DNA of 5,143 nt from Pirellulales bacterium (GTDB lineage: Bacteria > Planctomycetota > Planctomycetia > Pirellulales > JALHLM01), in the NCBI GenBank assembly GCA_022844585.1, contig JALHLM010000441.1, positions 1-5,143 on the forward strand, read 5' to 3'. Each line of letters begins with the position of its first letter. Within the stretch, counting starts at the first letter, position 1. Under the pieces are notes generated by a model. That model was not told the DNA's origin. It worked only from the letters and a program-made list of their open reading frames with translations, and searched no databases. The position numbers and the translations under genes are program-made. This document shows positions 1-5,120 of this stretch, piece by piece.

Positions 1-2061
1 GAAAACAACGTCGAGATTCAAGTCGCCGCCACGTATGCGTCCGGCGGGAGCTTCTCGTTCGACACGATCCCTGACAGCCGTGGCGCCACGGTCAACGTGC
101 ATTACTCGATCAGCGAGCTGCCGCAGACCGGTTACAAGCCCCGCATCGCGGATGATCGTGTCGGTTATTTTCTCACTGCCGTGAAAGACTTCTCCAAGGC
201 CGGCACCGACGACCAGTTCGTCCGCTACATCACCCGCTGGGACCTGCAGAAGAAGGATTCGTCGCTGGAACTCTCCCCCCCAGTGAAGCCCATCATCTTC
301 TACCTGGAAAAGACGATCCCGGTGAAGTATCGCAAGCCGATCGCCGAGGGCATCCTGGAATGGAACAAGGCCTTCGAGAAGGCCGGCTTCGATCGTGCGA
401 TTCAAGTTCGTCAACAGGAGGAAAGCGATACGTGGGATCCGGAAGACGTGCGCTACAACACGATCCGCTGGATCACCTCGAACATGACCTTCGCCATGGG
501 ACCGAGCCGGATCAATCCGATCACCGGCCAGATCCTCGACGCGGACATCATCTTCGACGCCAGTTGGGTACAAGCCTGGAAGCAGGAATACGAGACTTTC
601 ACGCCGTCGACCGTCGCCGCCATGACGGGCGGCTCACTTGATATCAAGTCCTATGAAGCCGATCTTGCCAAGATCCCGGTTGGATTGCGGCACCTGCTTC
701 ACTGCCGTTGCGAACTGCACTCCGGCATGTCCCAGCAGTTCGCCTTTGGTTCGGCACTCTTGATGAATAAGCTCACCGGCCCCGAGTTGGCCGCGGAGCA
801 AGAGAAGCTGTTCATGCAGGGCCTCAAGGACGTGACCATGCATGAAGTCGGCCATACGCTCGGCCTGCGTCACAACTTCAAGGCCAGCACCATGCTCTCC
901 ATTGAAGATATGCAGGACGCCGGCAAGACCAAGGACACCGGTCTGGCAGCCTCGGTCATGGATTACACGCCGACGAATCTCGCGCCGAAGGAGTTGAAGC
1001 AAGGCGATTACTTCAGCACCACGATTGGCCCGTACGATTTGTGGGCGATCGAATACGGCTACAAGCCGCTCTCCGGCGGCACGGAAGGCGAAGTCGCCGA
1101 GTTGCAGAAGATCGCGGCCCGCGGCACCGAAGCCGGTCTCGCCTTTTCGACAGATGAAGACACCCGCGGCATCGACCCCGACCCGCTCTCCAACCGTTAC
1201 GACTTGGGCAAAGACCCGTTGCGATTCGCGCAACTGCGTTCGGCCCAGATCGTCGAACTGTGGCCAGGCATCGTGGAGAAGGTCGTCAAGGAAGGCGAAG
1301 GCTACGAACGCGCTCGCCAGGCCGTGAGCGTCCTGTTGCACAACCATGCCCAGGCGATGTTCTTCGCCGCCCGGTTTGTCGGCGGTTCGTACGTGAACCG
1401 CGATCACCGTGGCGATCCGAACGCCAAGGCGCCGTTCATCGTCGTCGAGCCGGCCAAGCAGCGCGAAGCGCTCAAGCTGCTCGAAGACAACGTCTTCAAC
1501 GACAAGCCGTTCCAGTTCCCGACCGAGTTGTATGGCTACCTCGCTCCGACGCGTTGGGATCACTGGGGCAGCCCGGTCCCCAGCCGGACCGACTTCCCGG
1601 CGCACGAAGTGGTGGCGATCCTGCAAGACCGCATGTTGGCCAAGCTCCTCTCGTCGCTGACGCTCACGCGGCTGCACGACGCGGAGTTGAAGGTCCCCGC
1701 CGATCAGGACGCCTTCACGGCGGCCGAATTGATCGAGCGCCTCACCAAAGCCGTCTTCGCCGAAATCGAGACCGTCCCCTCGGGCGAATTCTCGAACCGC
1801 AAGCCCGCCATCAGCAGCCTGCGCCGCAACCTGCAGCGCCGGTACCTGAAGCAGTTGGCCACGGTCGCCATGGGGGACACTTACGCCCCGGAAGATTGCC
1901 AAACGGTCGCCAACATGGAGTTGGAAAAGCTCGAAGGCCGCATCAAGGCGACCCTCGCCGGCAACGACAAGTTGGACAGCTACACGCAGGCCCACCTGCA
2001 AGACAGCGCCAAGCGCATCCGCAAAGTGCTCGACGCCCAACTCCTGACCTTCTCGCCGTAA
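1..2061 (+). CDS. Zinc-dependent metalloprotease, Met-zincin (DUF4953)/DUF5117 family, 5'-truncated by window edge
   Basis: The reading frame is open from base 1 to the TAA at 2059-2061, giving 686 residues with no start in view; a GTG at 97 lies inside the frame and is not a credible start, because the protein continues upstream of it. Residues 281-291 read HEVGHTLGLRH, the extended HExxHxxGxxH zinc site of metzincins (three His ligands, Glu as catalytic base). A Met-turn follows as SVMDY, with Met at residue 320. Family-typical segments come before the zinc site: YLEKTIP...EGILEWNKAFEKAGF (about 99-132), DVRYNTIRW and GPSRINPITGQI. From family knowledge, full members carry a secretion signal and the DUF5118/DUF5117 regions N-terminally, so roughly 200 residues are probably missing here. 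The protein is presumably exported and cleaves peptides; its substrate is unknown. A strong hairpin 30 bases after the stop suggests transcription ends there. Family assignment is firm; biological role is not. Confidence 0.93.
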   Translation, partial: ENNVEIQVAATYASGGSFSFDTIPDSRGATVNVHYSISELPQTGYKPRIADDRVGYFLTAVKDFSKAGTDDQFVRYITRWDLQKKDSSLELSPPVKPIIFYLEKTIPVKYRKPIAEGILEWNKAFEKAGFDRAIQVRQQEESDTWDPEDVRYNTIRWITSNMTFAMGPSRINPITGQILDADIIFDASWVQAWKQEYETFTPSTVAAMTGGSLDIKSYEADLAKIPVGLRHLLHCRCELHSGMSQQFAFGSALLMNKLTGPELAAEQEKLFMQGLKDVTMHEVGHTLGLRHNFKASTMLSIEDMQDAGKTKDTGLAASVMDYTPTNLAPKELKQGDYFSTTIGPYDLWAIEYGYKPLSGGTEGEVAELQKIAARGTEAGLAFSTDEDTRGIDPDPLSNRYDLGKDPLRFAQLRSAQIVELWPGIVEKVVKEGEGYERARQAVSVLLHNHAQAMFFAARFVGGSYVNRDHRGDPNAKAPFIVVEPAKQREALKLLEDNVFNDKPFQFPTELYGYLAPTRWDHWGSPVPSRTDFPAHEVVAILQDRMLAKLLSSLTLTRLHDAELKVPADQDAFTAAELIERLTKAVFAEIETVPSGEFSNRKPAISSLRRNLQRRYLKQLATVAMGDTYAPEDCQTVANMELEKLEGRIKATLAGNDKLDSYTQAHLQDSAKRIRKVLDAQLLTFSP

Positions 2062-2090
2062 TCGACGGAAGGTCGGATCGATTTAAGCCA

Positions 2091-2124
2091 AAAGCCCGGC
2101 GGCGCACCAGCACCGCCGGGCTTT
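2091..2124 (+). terminator. Hairpin terminator after the metalloprotease gene
   Basis: A perfect 12-bp stem, AAAGCCCGGCGG (2091-2102) and CCGCCGGGCTTT (2113-2124), encloses a 10-base loop. It begins 30 bases after the protease stop codon. The stem is very GC-rich and its 3' side ends in TTT, but the T-run is short (CTTTACTTCT), so it is a slightly weak intrinsic terminator. Because the stem begins with AAA and ends with TTT, it could also work in the opposite direction, although no gene ends there on that strand. Confidence 0.8.
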
Positions 2125-2174
2125 ACTTCTGCGCTCCACGAGCGATATGCTGGAAACCGTCGGGACATTGAGGC

Positions 2175-2271
2175 GAGTTTGAAGTTTTCAGTGTTCAGTT
2201 TTCAGTAGAGACTATATTGCGAAACACTGAAAACTGAACACTGAAAACTGAACACTGAAAACTTCAAACTC
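2175..2271. repeat. 32-bp perfect inverted repeat built from ACTGAAA/ACTGAAC heptamers
   Basis: Arms 2175-2206 and 2240-2271 are exact reverse complements over 32 bp, with a 33-base spacer. The right side (2226-2260) is five consecutive heptamers alternating ACTGAAA and ACTGAAC; the left arm (2183-2206) carries about three on the opposite strand. Both arms end in the same AGTTTGAAG flank. The element is AT-rich compared with the surrounding coding DNA. It lies in the non-coding gap between the protease terminator and the P-II gene. Its transcript would fold into a long hairpin. It resembles heptamer repeats that I recall being dispersed in planctomycete intergenic regions; that recognition comes from memory, whereas the arms and heptamers are read directly. 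An antisense reading frame running through it is probably spurious. Confidence 0.9.
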
Positions 2272-2282
2272 CATCTTCCCCC

Positions 2283-2308
2283 CTCCGTGTTCTCCGTGCC
2301 TCCGTGGT
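2283..2308. repeat. Short CTCCGTG tandem repeat
   Basis: Three CTCCGTG cores start at 2283, 2292 and 2300, giving periods of 9 and 8. The last 10 bases, CCTCCGTGGT (2299-2308), reappear in inverted orientation at 4780-4789 as ACCACGGAGG. It sits 42 bases before the P-II start codon, so it would lie in that gene's leader or promoter region. It looks like a fragment of a widespread low-complexity intergenic repeat (CACGGAG series); no function is visible. Confidence 0.65.
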
Positions 2309-2349
2309 GAATCTGCTTGCATTGACTCTGCTTTCCGCGAGACCGCCTT

Positions 2350-2697
2350 ATGAAAATGATCGTCGCCATCATTCAGCCCACCAAACTTAAGGCGGTGCGC
2401 GAGGCGTTGACTTCGGTCGAGGTCGAGCGCATGACCGTTTGCGAAGCCCAAGGCTACGGGCGGCAACGCGGGCGCACGGAAATGTATCGCGGCCACGAGT
2501 ACAAGACCAACCTGCTCCGCAAGATTCAATTGGAAATCCTGGTCAACGACGACTTCGTCGAGCGCACCATCGAGGCGATTCAACACGTCGCCCGCACCGG
2601 CCCGGAAGGCAACATCGGCGACGGCAAAATCTTCATCCTGCCGGCCGACCGGGTCATCCGCATCAGCGACGGCCTGTCGACTCAAGGCGCCGTCTGA
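2350..2697 (+). CDS. glnB: P-II family nitrogen regulatory protein (GlnB/GlnK)
   Basis: This is a 115-residue P-II signal protein; the family is a cytoplasmic trimer that reads 2-oxoglutarate and ATP/ADP and controls nitrogen-assimilation targets. The start MKMIVAIIQP aligns with the family N-terminus, so ATG 2350 is preferred over ATG 2356, even though no clear Shine-Dalgarno precedes it. The T-loop is intact: GYGRQRGRTEMYRGHEY ends at Tyr51, the uridylylation position in enterobacterial GlnB, and Gln39 and Lys58 of the 2-oxoglutarate site are present. Two oddities occur. The B-loop reads TGPEGNIGDGK instead of the usual TGxIGDGK, a three-residue insertion that accounts for 115 rather than 112 residues. 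The C-terminal IRIRTGE-type motif reads IRISDG, placing Ser106 where an ATP-contacting Arg (Arg103 of E. coli GlnB) is expected. The stop overlaps the next gene by one base. No amtB or glnA is in view, so GlnB versus GlnK cannot be decided. Confidence 0.95.
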   Translation: MKMIVAIIQPTKLKAVREALTSVEVERMTVCEAQGYGRQRGRTEMYRGHEYKTNLLRKIQLEILVNDDFVERTIEAIQHVARTGPEGNIGDGKIFILPADRVIRISDGLSTQGAV

Positions 2698-3104
2698 TGT
2701 CAAGCGAAACACCGGGCGCCGCGCCGACCGGCACCGTGGTCGTACTCACGTCCGATTTGACGATGGCGTCGTACGTGCGCGGCGCGGCGGAACAAGTTGG
2801 CGCCGCATGTGTCACAGCATTGGACGCGGACTTATTGCTACGCCGACTCTCAGAGATCGCCGCGCCGGCGGTAGTGGTGGTAAACCTCGAAACGCGCGGG
2901 CTCGACATCGCGGCGCTCATGCCGCGCCTCGTTCAACTCTCTCCGGCGCCGCGATCCGTGATCGCTTTCGGTCCGCATGTCCATGAAGATCGCCTGCAAG
3001 CGGCCCGCAACGCTGGCTGCACCGAAGTGTTCTCGCGCGGCAAGTTTCACGCGCAAGCGGTAGAGATCCTTTTGAAAGCCTTCGCAACCGACACTAGCCC
3101 GTAG
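2697..3104 (+). CDS. Receiver-like protein lacking the phosphoacceptor Asp, coupled to the P-II gene
   Basis: This encodes 135 residues. ATG 2697-2699 shares its first base with the P-II stop codon (TGATG), and an AAGG at 2684-2687 sits 9 bases upstream, so translational coupling is likely. The predicted layout alternates strands and helices like a CheY fold: strand VVVLTSD (14-20), strand VVVVN (59-63), strand SVIAFG (87-92), helix ending ARNAGC (103-108), strand EVFSRG (110-115), final helix 117-130. In a true receiver the end of strand 3 carries the phosphorylated Asp; here it is Asn63. The acidic pair is reduced to Ser19-Asp20, the switch Thr/Ser after strand 4 is missing (Phe91-Gly92), and the conserved Lys-Pro is Arg114-Gly115. 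It is therefore probably not phosphorylated in the canonical way and may be a protein-interaction module. There is no output domain. The last residues and stop codon lie in a repeat arm (3095-3120). The fold assignment is an inference from pattern; the function is unknown. Confidence 0.82.
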   Translation: MSSETPGAAPTGTVVVLTSDLTMASYVRGAAEQVGAACVTALDADLLLRRLSEIAAPAVVVVNLETRGLDIAALMPRLVQLSPAPRSVIAFGPHVHEDRLQAARNAGCTEVFSRGKFHAQAVEILLKAFATDTSP

Positions 3105-3250
3105 CGCCAGCGAGGGAGAGCGGACGCCGCTGAAAGAGCTCGGATGAAACTCTCAACGACATCGGTGGAATGTCTTGGATTTGACGTCGTTGAGAGTTTC
3201 ATCTCGAACTGTACGCAACGTCAACTCTCCCTCGCTGGCGCTAAGGGCTT
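3095..3250. repeat. Nested palindromic repeat element between convergent genes
   Basis: Outer arms 3095-3120 and 3225-3250 match as reverse complements at 24 of 26 positions, with 19 uninterrupted pairs (core AGCGCCAGCGAGGGAGAG). Inside them, 3143-3160 and 3186-3203 form a second perfect 18-bp inverted repeat (core ATGAAACTCTCAACGAC) around a 25-base loop. The whole could fold into one long interrupted hairpin on either strand. It occupies most of the gap between the receiver-like gene (+) and the membrane-protein gene (-), and may serve as a two-way transcription end, although no T-run follows either side. The left arm overlaps the receiver-like gene and contains its stop TAG (3102-3104). 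A related sequence occurs at 5097-5113. It is probably a dispersed, MITE- or REP-like planctomycete repeat; no transposase is present. Confidence 0.88.
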
Positions 3251-3276
3251 GCGATTCGCGGACTCGCCCGTCGCGG

Positions 3277-4659
3277 TTATTCGTCCGATTCGGATTCCGC
3301 CGCTTCCGACGGCGCCGTCGGCACTCCTTGCGAGTCCGTCCCCAGCGGCGGCAATTTATGCGGCTCTTCGTCGTCGTCGATCACGATGTCGTCCAGCTCG
3401 TTGCCGTCGACGTGGTAACGCAACAGCAGGTAGCAGCCGCAAGCGGCGGTCCAGAAATAGCTGAACACAAAGCCCACAACGAGCAGGTGGACCAGGCTCG
3501 ACCAGAAGCGAATCACTTGCAGGCCGGCCCAGGCAGGGCCATCTACTTCGCTGAGATCCACCGCCGGCCAATCAGCGCCAGGACCCGGCCAGGGATGCGG
3601 CACGACGGCCATGATCTGTTCGAACAACTCCGGCTGCGCGCCCCGGCAGGCGGCCCAAGCGCTCAGATAGATCACCATCTCCGCAAAAGCCGCCGCCGCG
3701 AGCCAGCCCAGCGTGCCGATCACGGCGGTGACTATCAGGTAGAACAAAAAGTGCAACGGCCGGCTGAGCACGTACGTGAAGGAGCGGCTCAGCGCGTCGT
3801 AATGATCGGAATGCTCCACGCCCACGGCGGCCCACATTAGCGGCCAGCCGAAAAACACGCCGGCCAGGATTAAGGTGCCCAGCGTGCCGAGGCCCAGCAC
3901 GATCGGCCAGAGAATCGCGCCGATCAACAACCCCACTTCCGCGCGTAAGATAAACCCAGCGGCGCCAACGGCCAACGCGATCACGAGGAACGCCAGCAAC
4001 GTGCCGACCGGTCCCAGAAAATACGCCAGCCACTTCGCTTGCACATGACGCATCGCGCGGCCAAGCGAGATCTTTTCCTCGGCCGCCAGTTGCATCGCCG
4101 CGGTGCGGCAGATCAAGCCGCCGCAGAAGGTCCACACCACGGCGACCCACAGCGCACAGAGAAAATGAAACGCGAAGCCCGTGATCGACAGGTCGGACTT
4201 AAACAGCGAATAGTAAGGCCGGCTAAGCCGTTCCCAGGGGCCGTAAATCGGCACGTCGCCGAGCGTCCAACCCATGACCACTTGCTGCGCCTCCGCCGCG
4301 CTCAATTGCGGCGGCAGAATGGGTGGCGCCGCATCTGCCGAGGCTGGTTCATTTCCGGGCGGCGAAACCACGCCGTCCGGCTGCTTAGATTTGACCACGG
4401 TTGTCGCGGCCTTCTCAGGCGAAATCCATTCCAGCGGCGATTTCGTCGAGGCTGTGATTTGCCGGCCGAGCGCCTCGTCCTTGGTTCCGGAGAACACGTA
4501 GCCGATCGACCAAAACCCCAGCCAGGTAAGTAATGCGCCGGCGGCCGCCACGACCAGCAGCTTCGGTTGTGCGGCGATCCGAAACGTGCGCAGCAGAATC
4601 AGCCAGGGGAAGATCTCCAACCAGGCCACTTCGCGCACCACCACGCGCTCTTCCGGCAT
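3277..4659 (-). CDS. Multi-pass membrane protein of unknown function
   Basis: This encodes 460 residues. ATG at 4659 is supported by GGAGAG seven bases upstream. Hydrophobic segments that look like membrane spans lie near residues 34-56, 160-184, 211-238, 243-272, 302-332 and 385-413. Between the first two is a long, Pro/Ala-rich, probably low-structure loop (about 60-155). A soluble stretch around 336-380 is rich in Trp and Pro (PHPWPGPGADWPAVD). The C-terminus after residue 415 is hydrophilic and strongly acidic (NELDDIVIDDDEEP, ending ESESDE). A conserved-looking stretch, DHYDALSRSFTYVLSRPLHFLFY (285-307), precedes the fifth span; I have the impression of similar motifs in uncharacterised planctomycete membrane proteins. 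No catalytic motif, transporter signature or nucleotide-binding site is seen. It has its own candidate promoter, and the upstream yacG gene is more than 200 bases away, so it is probably transcribed alone. It converges on the P-II operon. The coding call is firm; function is unknown. Confidence 0.9.
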   Translation of the reverse strand: MPEERVVVREVAWLEIFPWLILLRTFRIAAQPKLLVVAAAGALLTWLGFWSIGYVFSGTKDEALGRQITASTKSPLEWISPEKAATTVVKSKQPDGVVSPPGNEPASADAAPPILPPQLSAAEAQQVVMGWTLGDVPIYGPWERLSRPYYSLFKSDLSITGFAFHFLCALWVAVVWTFCGGLICRTAAMQLAAEEKISLGRAMRHVQAKWLAYFLGPVGTLLAFLVIALAVGAAGFILRAEVGLLIGAILWPIVLGLGTLGTLILAGVFFGWPLMWAAVGVEHSDHYDALSRSFTYVLSRPLHFLFYLIVTAVIGTLGWLAAAAFAEMVIYLSAWAACRGAQPELFEQIMAVVPHPWPGPGADWPAVDLSEVDGPAWAGLQVIRFWSSLVHLLVVGFVFSYFWTAACGCYLLLRYHVDGNELDDIVIDDDEEPHKLPPLGTDSQGVPTAPSEAAESESDE

Positions 4660-4666
4660 CGGAACA

Positions 4667-4672
4667 CTCTCC
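4667..4672 (-). promoter_or_regulatory. Ribosome binding site of the membrane-protein gene
   Basis: The (-) strand reads GGAGAG, then seven bases, then ATG at 4659. This is a near-consensus Shine-Dalgarno site at good spacing and fixes the start codon. It contrasts with the P-II and yacG genes, which lack a clear one. Confidence 0.7.
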
Positions 4673-4729
4673 AGCCAATGACGAACGGAACCAAAGAAAG
4701 CCTAGCTTAGCGACTTTCCCAGGTTGCGG

Positions 4730-4757
4730 ATTATACGCCCCCGGGCGAGGGGTGCAA
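4730..4757 (-). promoter_or_regulatory. Candidate sigma-70-type promoter for the membrane-protein gene
   Basis: On the (-) strand a perfect TATAAT (-10 box, 4730-4735) is preceded, after a 16-base spacer, by TTGCAC (4752-4757), which matches TTGACA at three of six positions, including the TTG. Transcription would begin near 4723, giving a leader of about 64 bases that includes the GGAGAG site. A perfect -10 hexamer in this GC-rich setting is notable, but the -35 box is weak and planctomycete promoters are not well defined. Confidence 0.5.
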
Positions 4758-4779
4758 TCGCGGTCCGCGCCAGGGGTTA

Positions 4780-4857
4780 ACCACGGAGGAGTAGGGGGGA
4801 ATGACGAAGTTCTAAATCCGAATGTCGAATCAAATTCGAATGACGAATGTCTAAATG
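4780..4857. repeat. Intergenic repeat cluster: CACGGAGG fragment plus CGAATGA/CGAATGT heptamers
   Basis: ACCACGGAGG (4780-4789) is the inverted copy of 2299-2308. It is followed by heptamer-like units CGAATGT (4819), CGAATCA (4826), CGAATGA (4837) and CGAATGT (4844). A 20-base stretch at 4799-4818 recurs at 4838-4857 with 17 identical bases (GAATGACGAA...CTAAAT), 39 bases apart. The stretch is AT-rich relative to its surroundings. It lies in the 223-base gap (4660-4882) between the membrane-protein gene and yacG, downstream of yacG and upstream of the candidate promoter. No gene is credible here. Confidence 0.75.
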
Positions 4858-4882
4858 CTTGGTGGCTCAAGCTGGTCTGCCT

Positions 4883-5065
4883 TTAGTTCTCCTCAGCCGG
4901 CGTTTCGTCCTCGTCCTCGCGCTCGACGGGCACGCTGTAGTCCTCGCCGAGCCAGCGGCCCAGGTCGATGCGGCGGCAGCGCTCCGAACAGAATGGCGGC
5001 GCCGGGGAGTCCTCGCCACGAAACTCGCGCTTGCAGATCGGGCATCGCATGAGAGCGCTCGACAT
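4883..5065 (-). CDS. yacG: YacG family zinc protein, DNA gyrase inhibitor
   Basis: This encodes 60 residues, close to the roughly 65 of E. coli YacG. The zinc site is complete: CPIC (Cys8, Cys11) and PFCSERC (Cys26, Cys30), followed by the family hallmark RIDLGRWLGEDYSVP (residues 32-46). From family knowledge, YacG binds one zinc ion and attaches to the GyrB subunit, blocking DNA binding by gyrase. The C-terminal tail (47-60) is short and very acidic, as in homologues. ATG 5065 gives five residues before the alternative ATG at 5050 (MRCPIC); neither has a strong ribosome binding site, so the start is uncertain by five codons. The coaE and zapD neighbours known from E. coli are not seen in the window; upstream there are only 78 bases. 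The downstream gene on the same strand is 223 bases away and seems independently transcribed. Confidence 0.93.
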   Translation of the reverse strand: MSSALMRCPICKREFRGEDSPAPPFCSERCRRIDLGRWLGEDYSVPVEREDEDETPAEEN

Positions 5066-5092
5066 CAGTGACTCGTACCGTTCGCGCGAAAC

Positions 5093-5120
5093 TTAGAGCC
5101 GGAAGCGTCAGCGCCCGGAG
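5093..5120. repeat. GC-rich dispersed repeat upstream of yacG, related to the 3095-3250 arms
   Basis: AGCCGGAAGCGTCAGCG (5097-5113) matches AGCCCGTAGCGCCAGCG (3096-3112) at 14 of 17 positions, then continues CCCGGAG instead of AGGGAG. It lies in the leader or promoter region of yacG, about 30 bases before the start codon. I associate this type of GAAGCGTCAGCG sequence with dispersed planctomycete intergenic repeats, from memory only. The inverted partner arm, if any, would lie beyond the window end. Confidence 0.6.

Noticed and set aside
97..99. GTG as the start of the metalloprotease
   Set aside because: The frame is open back to base 1, the residues before it fit the continuing protein, and the family is longer at the N-terminus.
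634..2040. 468-codon open frame antisense to the metalloprotease gene
   Set aside because: It mirrors a GC-rich coding frame, its translation is low in motifs and rich in Arg, Val and Gly, and the sense frame carries the HExxHxxGxxH site. It is a shadow frame.
1260..2171. 303-codon (+) open frame overlapping the protease 3' end
   Set aside because: It is very Arg-, Pro- and Gln-rich, runs through the terminator hairpin, and has no domain; it is a frame shadow of the protease gene.
2190..2218. TATATT (2213-2218) as a -10 box for the P-II gene
   Set aside because: It lies in the spacer of the inverted repeat, and no -35 match is present at 16-18 bases upstream.
2226..2263. Heptamer array as a CRISPR or phage attachment site
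   Set aside because: The units are contiguous 7-mers without spacers, and there is no cas, integrase or tRNA gene nearby.
2303..2322. Possible sigma-54 promoter before the P-II gene (GG...TTGC)
   Set aside because: GG and GC are 11 bases apart instead of the required 10, and the first half reads TGGTGA rather than TGGCAC; the GG falls in a repeat.
2322..2353. TTGACT as a -35 box for the P-II gene
   Set aside because: At suitable spacing the -10 region would overlap the ATG at 2350 and has no good match, so transcription would begin inside the gene.
2212..2712. 166-codon (-) open frame covering the P-II gene and the heptamer repeat
   Set aside because: Its C-terminal part is translated repeat (FSVQFSVFSFQ) and the rest is antisense to a clear P-II gene.
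4533..4886. 117-codon (+) open frame across the gap between the membrane-protein gene and yacG
   Set aside because: It is antisense to the N-terminus of the membrane protein, then runs through repeat sequence, with no recognisable domain.
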